Part shown: piece after piece, positions 53,790-64,000 of the stretch | How positions within the stretch are numbered: position 1 is the first letter of the stretch | Layout: each line of letters begins with the position of its first letter | Notes under the pieces: generated by a model | Told to the model about the DNA's origin: nothing | Database searches by the model: none | Seen by the model: the letters and a program-made list of their open reading frames with translations, nothing else | Program-made: the position numbers and the translations under genes | Source: Stomoxys calcitrans | Lineage: Eukaryota > Arthropoda > Insecta > Diptera > Muscidae | Length of the DNA: 64,000 nucleotides | Assembly: GCF_963082655.1 (NCBI RefSeq) | Contig: NC_081552.1 | Span: forward strand, 183,504,571-183,568,570 | Direction: 5' to 3'

Positions 53790-54762
53790 GTTATACCCTC
53801 CACCATTGGATGGGAGTTTACTAATTTCGTTATTCGGTTTGTAACACCTCGAAATATGCGTCTACGACCCCATAAAGTATATATATTATTGATCGTCGTG
53901 ACATTTTAAGTCGAACTAGCCATGTCCATCCGTCCGTCTGTCTGTCGAAAGCACGCTAACTTTTGAAGGAGTAAAGCTACCCACTTGAAATTTTGCACAA
54001 ATGCTTCTTGTTAATGTAGGTCGGTTGGGATTGTAAATGGGCTGAATCGGATCATGTTTCGATATAGCTGCCATATAAACCGTGGTTGGGTCTTGACTTC
54101 TTGAGCCTCTAGAGGGCGCAATTCTCATCCGATTTGACTGAAATTTTGCACGTTGTGTTTTGATATCACATCCAACAACTGTGCTAAGCATGGTTCAAAT
54201 CGGTTCAAACCGCGAGAGGTCGCAATTCCCACCCGATATGGCTAACATTTTGCATAAGGTGTTTTGTTATGACTTCCAATTACTGTGCTAAGTATGGCGC
54301 AAATCGGTACATAACCTGATATAGCTGCCATATAAACTGATCTTAGATCTTTACTTCTTGTGCCTCTAGAAGATGCAATTCTCACCCGATTTGGCAGAAA
54401 TTTTGTACAACGGCTTCGCTCATGACTTTCAACATTCGTGTCTAATATAGTCTGAATCGATCAATAGCTTGATACAGCTCCCATATAAACCTATCTCCCC
54501 ATTTTGCTTCTTGAGCCCCAACAAGGCGTAATTCTTATCCGAACAGACTGAAATATTACACAATGACTTCTACAATGTTCAGCAATAATTTATGGTCCGA
54601 ATTGGACTATAACTTGATATAGCTCCAATAGCATAACAGCCCTTATTCATTATTCTCTGTTTGCCAAAAATGAGATACTACTCAAAGAACTCAACAAATG
54701 CGATCCATGGTGGAGGGTATGTAAGATTCCGCCCGGTCAAACTTAGCACGCTCTTACTTGTT
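53790..54762 (+). mobile_element. DINE-1-like element, subfamily A
   Basis: Starts TTATACCCTCCACCATTGGA and ends GGTGGAGGGTATGTAAGATT, CTTAGCACGCTCTTACTTG. Four monomers. Confidence 0.85.
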
Positions 54763-54812
54763 TTTTGATTTTTGAAGTAACATCTTCATTACAATTGTAA
54801 ATAGGATATTTC

Positions 54813-56007
54813 TTTTTATACCCTCCACCATAAGATGGGGGGTATACTAATTTCGTCATTCTGTTTGTAACTACTCGAAATATTCGTCTGAGACCCCATA
54901 AAGTATATATATTCTTGATCGTCGTGACATTTTATGTCGATCTAGCCATGTCCGTCCGTCTGTCCGTCCGTCTGTCCGTCCGTCCGTCTGTCTGTCGAAA
55001 GCACGATAACTTCCAAAGGAGTAAAGCTAGCCGCTTGAAATTTTGGAAAAATACTTCTTATTAGTGTAGGTCGGTTGGTATTATAAATGGGCCATATCGG
55101 TCCATGTTTTGATATAGCTGTCATATAAACCGATCTTGGGTCTTGACTTCTTGAGCCTCTAGAGGGCGCAATTCTTATCCGATTTGAATGAATTTTGGCA
55201 CGACGTGTTTTGTTAAAATATCCAACAACTGTGCCAAGTATGGTTCAAATCAGTTCATAACCTGATATAGCTGCCATATAAACCGATCTTGGGTCTTGAC
55301 TTCTTGAGCCTCTAGAGTGTGCAATTCTTGTCCGATTGGAATGAAATTTTGCACGACATGTTTTGTTATGATATCCAACAACTGTGCCAAGTATGGTTCA
55401 AATCGGTCGATAACCTTATATAGCTGCCATATAAACCGATCTTGGGTCTTGACTTCTAGAGCCTCTAGAGTGCGCAATAATTATCCGATTGGAATGAAAT
55501 TTCGCACGACGTGTTTTGTCATGATATCCAACAACTTTGCCAAAAATGGTTCAAATCGGTTCATAACCTGATATAGCTGTCATATAAACCGATCTGGGAT
55601 CTTGACTTCTTGAGCCTGTAGAGGTCGCAATTATTATCCGATTTGCCTGAAATTTTGTACGACGGATTTTCTCATGACCATCAAAATACGTGTTTATTAT
55701 GGTCTGAATCGGTCTATAGCCCGATACATCTCCCATATAAATCGATCTCTCTATTTTACTTCTTGAGCCCCCAAAGGGCGCAATTCTTATTCGAATTGGC
55801 TGACATTTTACACAGGTTTCCAACATATAATTTAATTGTGGTCCAAACTGGATCATATCTTGATATCGCTCTAATAGCAGAGCAAATCTTTTCTTATATC
55901 CTGTTTTGCCTAAGAAGAGATGCCGGGAAAAGAACTCGACAAATGCGATCAATGGTGGAGGGTATATAAGATTCGGCCCGGCCGAACTTAGCACGCTTTT
56001 ACTTGTT
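54813..56007 (+). mobile_element. DINE-1-like element, subfamily A
   Basis: Starts TTTTTATACCCTCCACCATA; ends with the intact hairpin and AGCACGCTTTTACTTGTT. Five monomers and an interrupted GTCCGTCCGTCT microsatellite (54950-55000). The last 250 bp is close to that of the 51957 copy. 56008-56290 after it is AT-rich sequence upstream of a promoter. Confidence 0.86.
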
Positions 56008-56297
56008 AATTCTTTTTCGAAATTGCTAAAATTTTAACACCTTTAACATGTTTCATTTCCCATCCAAATATAATCAAAAATGGTTCACCTACAATTATGC
56101 CCTTGCTAAATGTTCACTATGCGAAAATCAAATTTGAAAACAACGCCCACTTTATTTTTTTATTTCTTTTAAATGTGACGAAATTTCCTAGATGTGTGAG
56201 AACAGTAGCAGTTCAGTATGACAATTTAATTGTTACAGAGCGAATTTTTCAAATACTTCAGTAAGAAAATGTTTAAGGCCAAATAATAAACTGCTGC

Positions 56298-56335
56298 TAT
56301 AAAAACCAAAAATTTCATCTAAACTGCTGACAGTT
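56298..56335 (+). promoter_or_regulatory. TATA box and likely transcription start
   Basis: TATAAAAA at 56298-56305 is followed about 30 bases later by GACAGTTAG (56329-56337), close to the insect initiator (TCAGTT-like). It lies outside any identified repeat and 60-70 bases upstream of the first ATG of the small gene. Confidence 0.5.
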
Positions 56336-56396
56336 AGTGTGTGAGATATTCAGCGAAATCAATCGGAAAACGAAAGTGCAATTACTCTTGTTAAAC

Positions 56397-58653
56397 ATGT
56401 CTCAAATGCTGAAGGCATTATTGCTGGAAAAGCAGTTGGAAAATAATAAAATGTTAAATATTTTCTATCGAATATCCTTCATGACTGGTGTCAATGTTAA
56501 GTACCAGGCCACGTTCAAGGATCCAGTAAAACTGTATGTTGAATTTGTATGGCAATTGGCATAGTACTAAATTTGGTATACTCCATATCAGATGGAATGG
56601 GTTCCTGATAATTGTCTCTTTGATTGGCCTCAGTGCCCAATACTGTTTGGTTTGGAACAATCGTTCGGAGCCGTTTGCGGAGTCCGCCGATGTAAGTCAA
56701 TGTTTTCATTATAAAACTAAGAATTTAAGCTAAATTAAAGTCGGGCGGTGCAGACTACGTTATACCGTACACCTGCCCTATAATTGGAAATTGGGAGCTA
56801 TATCTTATTCTGTATCGAATTTAGTGGACTTCGGTGGACGTTTTCAATTGGGTTATAAAAAATCTTTATCAAGTTTCGATCTAATGTGTTCAAAATTATA
56901 ATAACTACGGCTCTATATGTGCAAATTGGGCGGTATATAGAAGAAATTTGAACCGATATTGGTGAAATTTAACAAAAAAGTGTATTGTCTTAAGAGATTC
57001 ATTAATTGTCTGCCAATTTTCGAGCACTTAACCAAATTTGCTATTCAAAACAGCAAACATGTTTGCTAAAACAGCAAGTTTTGTCTGCTGAAAGAGGGGA
57101 AAGCAGACATTACTGCTGTTTCAGCAAACATAGGACTGCTGTATAAGCAAACATTTCTTAGTGCTACTTCAACTATCAAAATCTCCTGTTTTGAGTACAC
57201 AAGTCTGCTGAAAAACAAAAATTTGTTTGCTACTTTTTATGGTTGCCTGTTACTTGTTTTGATTACTTTAGGCATTTTTATACCCACCACCGGAGGATGG
57301 GAGTATACTCATTTTGTCATTCCGTTTGAAACACATCGAAATATTTCTGGATCGTCTACGATTTTTATACTTTATATAAAAATCGTAGACGATCCAGACA
57401 TGTCCGTCCGTCTGTCTGTTGAAATCACGCTACAGTCTTTATAAACAGAGATATTGAGCTGAAAATTTGCACAGATTCTTTTTTGTACATAAGCAGGTTA
57501 AGTTCGAAGATGAGCTATATCGGACTATATCTTGATATAGCACCCATATAGACCGATCGGCCGATTTAGGGTCTTAGGTCCATAAAAGCTACATTTATTA
57601 GCCGATTTTGCTGAAATTTGGGACAGTGAGTTATGTTAGGCCATTCCATATCTTTCGTCAATTTGGCTCAGATCGGTCTAGATTTGGATATAGCTGCCAT
57701 ATAGACCGATCCTCCGATTTATATTCCTAGGCCCATAAAAGCCACATTTATTATCCGATTTTGCTGAAATTCGGAACAGTGAGTTGCGTTAGGCCCTTCG
57801 ACATCCTACGTCAATTTGGCCTAGATCGGTGCAGATTTGAATATAGCTGCCATATAGACCGATCTCTCGGTTTTAGGTTTTGGCGACATAAAAGACACAT
57901 TTATTGTCCGATTTTGCCGAAATTTGAGACAGTGAGTTGCGATAGGCTCTTCGACGTCCTTCTTCAATTTGGCCCAGATCGGTGCAGATTTGAAAATAGC
58001 TGCGATATAGACCGATCTCTCGATTTAATGTTTTGGACCCATAAAAGGCGCATTTATTGTCCGATTTCGCCGAGACTTGGGACTGTGCGTTATGTTAGGC
58101 TTTTCGACATCCGTGTTGTGTATGGTGCAGATCGGTTTATTTTTAGTTATAACTTCTAAAAAGACCAATATTTTGTTATACACAATTGAACAATGACTTG
58201 TACCGATTATTATTTGGTCCAAATCGGAACATATTTCGATATAGCTGCTATGGGGCATAAGGTATGCAATTTACATTGGATTTTGATAAAAGGTGGTTTA
58301 CATATATACCCGAAGTGGTGGGTATCCAAAGTTCGGCCCAGCCGAACTTAATGCCTTTTTACTTGTTTTCAATTTCAATAGTCTTTGCCTCTAGACAGAA
58401 AAACATACCAGTGCCATTAAACAATGGTCCAGAGCTGGACAATATCCAGCAATGGAATCTCAATAAGATTTTAAGACCGAAAAAAGAAAGCGCAACGGAC
58501 AAACCAAACGAAAGGTACGGCGCATGTGGCGTAGGTATCACTGCCTATACAAAAAAACAGCACTGGCAGCATCAACCGTTGGGAGATCGCCGTGCGAAGA
58601 ACGAAAGAGTTTTGCAAAAGATGTTTGTGTTTGTTGCTATTGGCATCGTTTGA
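56397..58653 (+). CDS. Small two-exon gene, single-pass membrane protein of unknown function
   Basis: Proposed exons are 56397-56691 and 58399-58653 (84 codons plus TGA). The donor is GAT|GTAAGT and the acceptor CTAGACAG; both exons are in phase 0 for the downstream frame. Exon 1 has two overlapping frames. MSQMLKALLLEKQLENNK runs from 56397 and stops at 56564. A second frame from ATG 56536 (MLNLYGNWHSTKFGILHIRW) leads into exon 2, giving 136 aa. A membrane segment follows (FLIIVSLIGLSAQYCLVW), then a basic tail (QQWNLNKILRPKKE, GDRRAKNERVLQKMF). The frames would join if 13 bases (56538-56550, bounded by TGTATG repeats) were absent, so the gene may be frameshifted. I do not recognise the family. 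Support comes from the TATA box, splice sites and lack of repeat identity. Confidence 0.45.
56732..57020 (-). mobile_element. DINE-1-like element, subfamily C, degraded, in the intron
   Basis: AAAGTCGGGCGGTGCAGACT, then TATACCGTACACCTGCCC is the hairpin end. Two worn monomers follow. 57021-57274 contains clustered CAGCAAACA motifs (see findings). Confidence 0.6.
57275..58367 (+). mobile_element. DINE-1-like element, subfamily B, full length, in the intron
   Basis: Starts TTTTTATACCCACCACCGGA; ends GAAGTGGTGGGTATCCAAAG, hairpin GTTCGGCCCAGCCGAAC, TTAATGCCTTTTTACTTGTT. Four monomers (GATATAGCTGCCATATAGAC). It ends 31 bases before the splice acceptor proposed for the small gene. Confidence 0.88.
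57347..57397. repeat. Perfect hairpin, 23-bp arms, 5-base loop
   Basis: CTGGATCGTCTACGATTTTTATA (23 bases, 57347-57369), loop CTTTA, reverse complement at 57375-57397. It replaces the usual AAGTATATATATTCTTGATC block of DINE-like elements. Confidence 0.95.
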
Positions 58654-59034
58654 TATATTGGATTTGAATAATGAAAGTAAAATTTGTTTTGTTTTTTATT
58701 GCGCTTGTGAATCAAGTCGTTTTAAAGAGCCCTGTTCAAATTCTGTTGTGTGCTTTACAATCTACTCTAGTTGGGATGGTTGTAAAGCACCATGATCCAT
58801 TTGACATCGTCCGCTGATGATATTTCTTGGTCGATATTGAAATCGCGATACGGTATAGCCGGTCAAATACTTCAAGCAACAACACACTTTTGCTGACTTT
58901 TAAATGTTTTTTGCTATACAGTTCTTTGAATAGAAATTAAATAATGCTTTAAAGCCGGACAATATCCTGCATAATTTTATTCTACATGCCAAACTTCTGC
59001 CAAACCACCAAAGATGGAACTTCTAGGAACCGAG

Positions 59035-59406
59035 CAAGGATAATCGAGTGAACGGTTTATATGGAAGCTATATCAGGTTATTGACAGATTTGGGCCGTAT
59101 TTGGCACAGTTGTTGGAAGTCGTAACAGAACACCGCATGCAAAATATCAGCCAAATCGGACAAAAATTGCGGCTTGTAAGGGTTCAGAAGTAAGAAGTAA
59201 GTATTTGTGCAAAATTTCGAGGGGCTTGCTTAACGTTTTCGACCGCTATCGTGATTTGGACAGACGGACATAGCTAGGTCGACTCAGAACGTCGAGACGA
59301 TCAAGAATATAAACTTTACGGGGTCGCAGATCAATGTCGAATCGAAGTGTTACAAACAGAATGACTAGGTTAGTATACTACCCCTATCCTATAGTGGTGG
59401 GTATAA
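59035..59406 (-). mobile_element. DINE-1-like element, 5' part
   Basis: One monomer (TGGAAGCTATATCAGGTTAT, TTGTTGGAAGTCGTAACAG), then the 5' block and ATCCTATAGTGGTGGGTATA. 58654-59034 before it and 59407-60203 after it contain no feature I can support; the latter holds two facing CACCTCGG/CCGAGGTG motifs. Confidence 0.65.
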
Positions 59407-60203
59407 AGAGGTTGCGTATATTAATCCAATACATGCCACTATGGAAATACACTTAAGGCAGTAATCGGCTTATTGCGCGCTCTAAAGTAACCTCCAAAAA
59501 GAAAATCTAAGCCAGGAATTCCGTGCTTCTTACAAAATACCTAATTGTTTTCCATACCACACCACTAAGTTGGTTCATGTTGGGTATTGTGTACCCACCT
59601 AAGTGTCGGTGTCTGTTAGCACAGTGGTATAGAACCGAAAAAAACTAGTGAAAATATGCCGTGTGAGAACTGGTAGAGATATCTCTTTGAAATTTGGAAT
59701 GTTTAGAGCCGAGGTGGTAACGAGTTCGTGCCCTAGGTTGTCCATGCACCACCTTTTGGCATGCCTCTAAAGTTGGTCACCTCGGTGTTTCGTTGAGGCA
59801 TCTAAATCTTCTTTTGTGGTCCGATTTTTTTGCTGGATAGTGGTCTAAAATATCTCGTCTTAAATCGCGGATATACCACTTTTAATTTTTTTTGCAATTT
59901 TCACTAAGTATTTTGCAATTTACGAACGCATTTGTGATTTGATTTTCATTTCTATGCATGATTTGGATTTAAGGCAACATTTACAACGGCTATACCGCAA
60001 ATAGTGTTCATATCTGATTATTCAGTTAAAACGTATACAGTTTGGAAGCCAACTAATATGAACAAATTTTATTGTATGCATTTTTTGTTCAAAAGGGATG
60101 CTATATATACTTCAAAATAAGCAATTTTTATAAAAAAAAAAAAACTGGAAAAACACCTCAACTTCAAAAATTCCAAAACCCAGTTCCCCCAATTGAGCAT
60201 ATG

Positions 60204-60970
60204 TTTTTATTCCCACCACCATAGGATGGGGGTATACTAATCTAGTCATTCCGTTAGTAACACCTCGAAATATTCGTCTAAGACCCCATAAAGTACATAT
60301 ATTCTTGATCGTTTCGACGTCCTGAGTCGATCTAGCCATGTCCGTCCGTCTGTCCGACTATTGAAATTACGATAGCGGTCGAACGCGCAGAGCTAGCCGC
60401 TTGAAATTTTGCACAGATACTTAGTATTGATGTAGGTCGTTGAGGATTGCAAATGGGCTATATCGGTTTAGATTTAGGTATAGTTCATATATAAACCGAT
60501 CCCCCGATTTGACTTTTTCAGCCCCTGGAAGCCCCAATTTTGTAAGTAGTGTTCTGTTATGACATTCAACAACTGTGTAATGTACGGTTCACATCGGACT
60601 ATAACCTGTTATGGCTCCCATATAAACCGATTTGATTTCTTGAACTGATTTGCCTGAAATTTTGCATGTAGTGTTTTTTATGATTATCAACAACTGTGAC
60701 AAGTACGGTCCAAATCGATCAATAACCTGATAGAGCTCCCATATAAGCCGGTCTCTCGATTACCCTTGTTCGAAACTAGAAGCTTTCATTTTGGTAGTTT
60801 AAAAGAAGTTTGATATGTAGAATAAAAAATAAAATAAAAATAAAAAATTTAAAAAATTAAATTTAGTTAAAAGATATAAACTAAATTTAATTTTATAAAT
60901 TTTTAGCAGAAACCATGGTGGTGGGTTCCAAATATTCGACCCGGGGGACTTATCACACTTTTACTGGTTT
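60204..60970 (+). mobile_element. DINE-1-like element
   Basis: Starts TTTTTATTCCCACCACCATA, then the 5' block (CCCCATAAAGTACATATATT) and three monomers. After an AT-rich stretch (60800-60910) comes the end CCATGGTGGTGGGTTCCAAA, CTTATCACACTTTTACTGGT. Confidence 0.75.
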
Positions 60971-61032
60971 TCAATTAACCAACACACGGGGATGTCCCAT
61001 ATATATGCAGTGCATTTCATTGGAGAGGATAG

Positions 61033-63290
61033 TTAAGTATAGGAGGGGCGAAGGAGGAAGTAGTATTTATTGACACTTGCTTTGAATTTCTGGATGTCGT
61101 AAGTAGCGGGAAAAACATCCGCCGGAAGTCGATGCCACATACGAACCATCCTTGCGAAAAAAGAAATCTCTCGGTATCGCATGCTCCGACCATCTGGCCA
61201 ATCGATTACAAACCGGTGCGCGCTTCTAGAAAATCTTGTATATCTGACAAACAACCTCAAGTCTGGAATCAAAAGACTGCTTTCCGAAGAAGACACACCG
61301 TGCAAGAATCGATAGAACAGCGACACACAACCCACATTTTGATGATGTTCAAGGGAAACAATAGAGTTGGATACCTTACCATCTCCAATCAAGACCAACG
61401 CCCGCCTCTGGACACGATCAAGCAGCTCCAAGGATGATTTTGGAGCTTCGGCCCATATATGCGAGGTTTTTTTCCATTTTTGGCCTGATGTACGCAGTGT
61501 AGATATTAAGAAGATCAACGGGATTGAAATATTTCTTACACCTCTTAAGAAAGCCCAAGCTTCTTTCGACACTTCGAATATATGTTTTGACCAACGGACA
61601 TCACATTGCACCTTCATGCCCAGAACATCAAGAGCCTCTGACTGTTTGATATCTACACCGTCGATAGATATTGACGATTGTAAAGTGTTGGTGAATCGTT
61701 TGTGGGACAACAAACAGCACTTCGTTTTGCGTGCTTTAAAATCTACTTTATTCATTCGACCCCACTCAGAAATGGCCAGCAAATCCTGGCAGAGTGTTAC
61801 GTCCATAATCCGCCTCCTGCCTTCAATTTCTCGAAGACTCGGCCTATGATCGAACGCAAATGAATGACAGTGGTTGCTGTCATCCGCGAACGAGTAGATC
61901 AGATTCGAAGTCAGATCCAGTAGATCGTCAATGAAAATAAGATCAAGTAAAAAGGCATTAAGTTCGGCCGGGCCAAACTTTGGATACCCACCTCGGGTAT
62001 ATATGTAAACCACCTTTCGTTAAAATCCGGCGAAAAATGCATACCTCATGCCCCATAGCAGCTATATCGAAATATGTTCCGACTTGGACAAAATGCTAAT
62101 AAGAGCAAGTTATTGTTCAATTGTGTATAACAAAATATTGTTTTTTTAGTAGCTACATATATCTAAAAATAAACCGATCTGAACCATATACGACACTGAT
62201 GTCGAAAAGCCTATCATAATTCACTGTGTCAAATTTCAATGAAATTGAAATTTAAATGCGCCTTTTGTGGGGCCAAGACTTTAAGTCGAGATATGGGTCT
62301 ATATGGCAGCTATATCCAAATCTGGACCGATTTGGGGCAAGTTAAAGAAAAATTTCGAAGAGCCTAACACACCTCACTGTCCCAAATTTCGGCAACATCG
62401 GACAATAAATGCGCCTTTTATGGGCCCAAAACCTTAAATCGAGAGATCGGTCTATTTGGCAGCTGTATTCAAATTTGGACCGATCTGGGCTAATCTCTAT
62501 TTATAAAGACTGTAGCGCGATTTCAACAGACAGACATGGCTAGATTGTCTTAGATTTTTACGCTGATCAAGAATATAAATACATTATAGGGTAGGAAATG
62601 GATATTTCGATGTGATGATAAAATAAATATACCCCTATCCTTCGGTGGTGGGTATAAAAAGAGAGCGAGAGGGATAAAAGACAGAGCCTTGTGGTACTCC
62701 TGCGTTCAGTCTATATTCGGTAGATTAAAACCCATCTACAAAAACTCTTTTAGCGCGATCTCTGAGAAAACTCGATATAAATCGAGGGAAGTTATTACCC
62801 ACACCAAATCGATCACCCGTGGAGCGATTTCTGCGTAACCCATATTGTCGGTCGCTAAGAAGACCATTGGACTCTAAGTATTTCACCAGATGGTAATTGA
62901 CCAAGCTATTGGTCGGTAATTCGCAGGGTCGGTTGCCTCACCCTTCTTGGGGATAGGCTGGACGTTCGCACTCTTCCAACGCGCCGGGAAAACACCCGCA
63001 CGGTAAGCAAGGTTGAAAAGTTTGCCTAAAAGACGAGGGAGCGTCGAAGAACACTTGCATAAAACAAGTGACAATATGCCATCCGGGACCGGGGATTTAT
63101 TTTCGTCGAGATCTGCAAGAAATTTTTTGGCAACACGTGTCCGAACATATATCTGAGGCATGGAACCAGGTACGTATTCAATAACGGGGAGTGGTTGATC
63201 GCTTTCAGGCAGGGAAGAGTTTCCCACAAACATGTCAGCCAGCAGCCTTAGCCTTATCAACCGCGCCAGTGAATATCTAGTCGTCTTTAA
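61033..63290 (-). pseudogene. CR1-like non-LTR retrotransposon ORF2 fragment split by a DINE-like element
   Basis: On the minus strand, 63290-62883 holds RT start blocks (KKFLADLDENKSPVPDGI, FPARWKSANVQPIPKKGE, ATDPANYRPIA). 62880-62660 continues (YGFRRNRSTGD, VFVDGF, GVPQGSV). After the insertion, 61944-61033 gives IFIDDLLDLT, YSFADDSN (catalytic box reads FADD), KARKTKCCLLSHKR, EALDVLGMKVQCDVRWS, the thumb, and a tail ending FLLRPSYT. No RNase H is present. The tail frame of ~290 codons is still open; upstream there are stops and shifts. Clade assignment is from recollection of similar fly elements. Confidence 0.75.
61945..62660 (-). mobile_element. DINE-1-like element, subfamily B, inserted in RT coding sequence
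   Basis: Starts AAGTAAAAAGGCATTAAGTT with CGGCCGGGCC; ends CCTTCGGTGGTGGGTATAAA. It sits between the GVPQGSV block and the IFIDDLLD block of the CR1-like element. Confidence 0.85.
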
Positions 63291-63462
63291 TGAGAGTCGG
63301 TATAGCCGATGAGTTGCCCTTCACTCTTTTCATTCTTGCCGGGTATTGGTATAAATACCATCCTTGCCTCCTGTCAGGCTTTTGGAGTATATACAAGTCG
63401 TAGGTACGTTGTGAAAATAGTGGTCATATGGGGATGGATTCTAACAAAAATTTAGAAAAAAA

Positions 63463-64000
63463 AACAAGTAAGAGCGTGCTAAGTTCGAATCTTAATACCC
63501 TCCACCATGGATCGCATTTGTCGAGTTCTATGTGCAGTATCTCTTTTTAGGCAAACAAAGAATATTGAATAAGTACTATTGTGCTATTGGAGCTATATCA
63601 AGTTATAGTCCGATTCGGACCATAAATGAATGCTGAACATTGTAGAAGTTATTATGTAATATTTCAGTTCATTCGGAGCTGTATCAAGCTATTGATCGAT
63701 TCAGACCATATTGGACTCGTATGTTGAAGGCCGTGAGAGAAGCCGTTGTACAAAATTTCTTCCAAATCGGATGAGAATTGCGCTCTCTAGCGGCTCAAGA
63801 ATTAAAGTTATCAGATCGGTTTATATGGCAGCTATATCAGGTTATGTACCGATTTGCGCCATACTTAGCACAGTTATTGAAAGTCATAACAAAACACCTC
63901 GTGCAAGATAAAAATTGCGCCCTCTAGAGGCTCAAGAAGTCAAGACCCAAGACCCGGTTATATCAAAACATGGACCGATTTGGCCCATTTACAATCCCAA
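63463..64000 (-). mobile_element. DINE-1-like element, subfamily A, running off the window
   Basis: Starts AACAAGTAAGAGCGTGCTAA. The hairpin's inner part is deleted (GTTCGAATCTTAATACCC). Monomers continue to the window end. 63291-63462 is unassigned. Confidence 0.8.

Noticed and set aside
55551..55994. 147-codon open frame on the minus strand
   Set aside because: It is a translation of DINE-like monomers and hairpin end; the same peptide phrases recur in every subfamily A copy.
45079..56007. Regular ~165-bp repeats considered as a CRISPR array or satellite
   Set aside because: No short repeat/spacer alternation; the units are monomers inside individual transposable elements with defined ends.
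57761..58159. 132-codon open frame with internal peptide repeats
   Set aside because: The repeats are DINE monomers translated in frame, not a repeat protein.
61367..61849. 160-codon plus-strand open frame
   Set aside because: Antisense shadow of the CR1-like RT tail on the minus strand.

Overview
The window looks like gene-poor, repeat-rich DNA from a higher (calyptrate, probably muscid) fly. The reasons are a spliced cyclophilin-40 gene close to Drosophila CG8336 as I remember it, and dense DINE-1/Helentron-like elements with fly-type conserved ends. There are also Jockey, RTE, CR1-like, RNase-H-bearing and Penelope-like retroelements, a Tc1/mariner derivative and two SINE families. No rRNA, free-standing tRNA, CRISPR array or bacterial operon is visible. 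The species call is inference; I could run no search.

Layout. 1-13.2 kb: Helitron-like elements carrying a ~110-bp minisatellite (1-1553, 5172-7144, and an inverted pair at 10170-13172). They are separated by decayed non-LTR retrotransposons (2187-4251 minus; 7960-10160 plus), and one holds a Tc1/mariner MITE with 195-bp inverted repeats (5315-5921). 13.2-20.7 kb: an RNase-H-bearing non-LTR fragment (13720-15640 minus) and DINE-like copies, one with a 70-bp-arm hairpin. 20.7-25.7 kb: an apparently complete Jockey-clade element on the minus strand, with both ORFs open and a perfect 14-bp target duplication, inserted in a DINE-like copy. 26-35 kb: DINE-like copies, a Penelope-like pseudogene (30200-31480 minus), a retroelement fragment with nested tandem duplications, and a tRNA-derived SINE.

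35.8-41.1 kb: the one clear host gene, a five-exon cyclophilin-40-type gene on the minus strand (380 aa, all splice sites consensus). Its 3.1-kb fourth intron is packed with a retroelement pseudogene, a templated-looking insertion and a SINE. 41.7-56 kb: RTE fragments and a cluster of DINE-like copies. Two 1.8-kb copies there are inverted and nearly identical, and there is a 1.6-kb tandem duplication. 56.2-58.7 kb: a probable small two-exon gene with a TATA promoter and one membrane segment; its intron contains two DINE-like copies. 58.7-64 kb: more DINE-like copies and a CR1-like reverse-transcriptase pseudogene split by one of them.

DINE-like orientation: plus means the element starts with its TTTTATACCC end and finishes with the GC hairpin followed by ACTTGTT. 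Three subfamilies are distinguished. A carries TATACCCTCCACCAT; B carries TACCCACCACC and GGCATTAAGTTCGG; C carries AGTCGG/CCGACT. Many open frames of 60-150 codons here are only translations of these repeats and are not annotated as genes.
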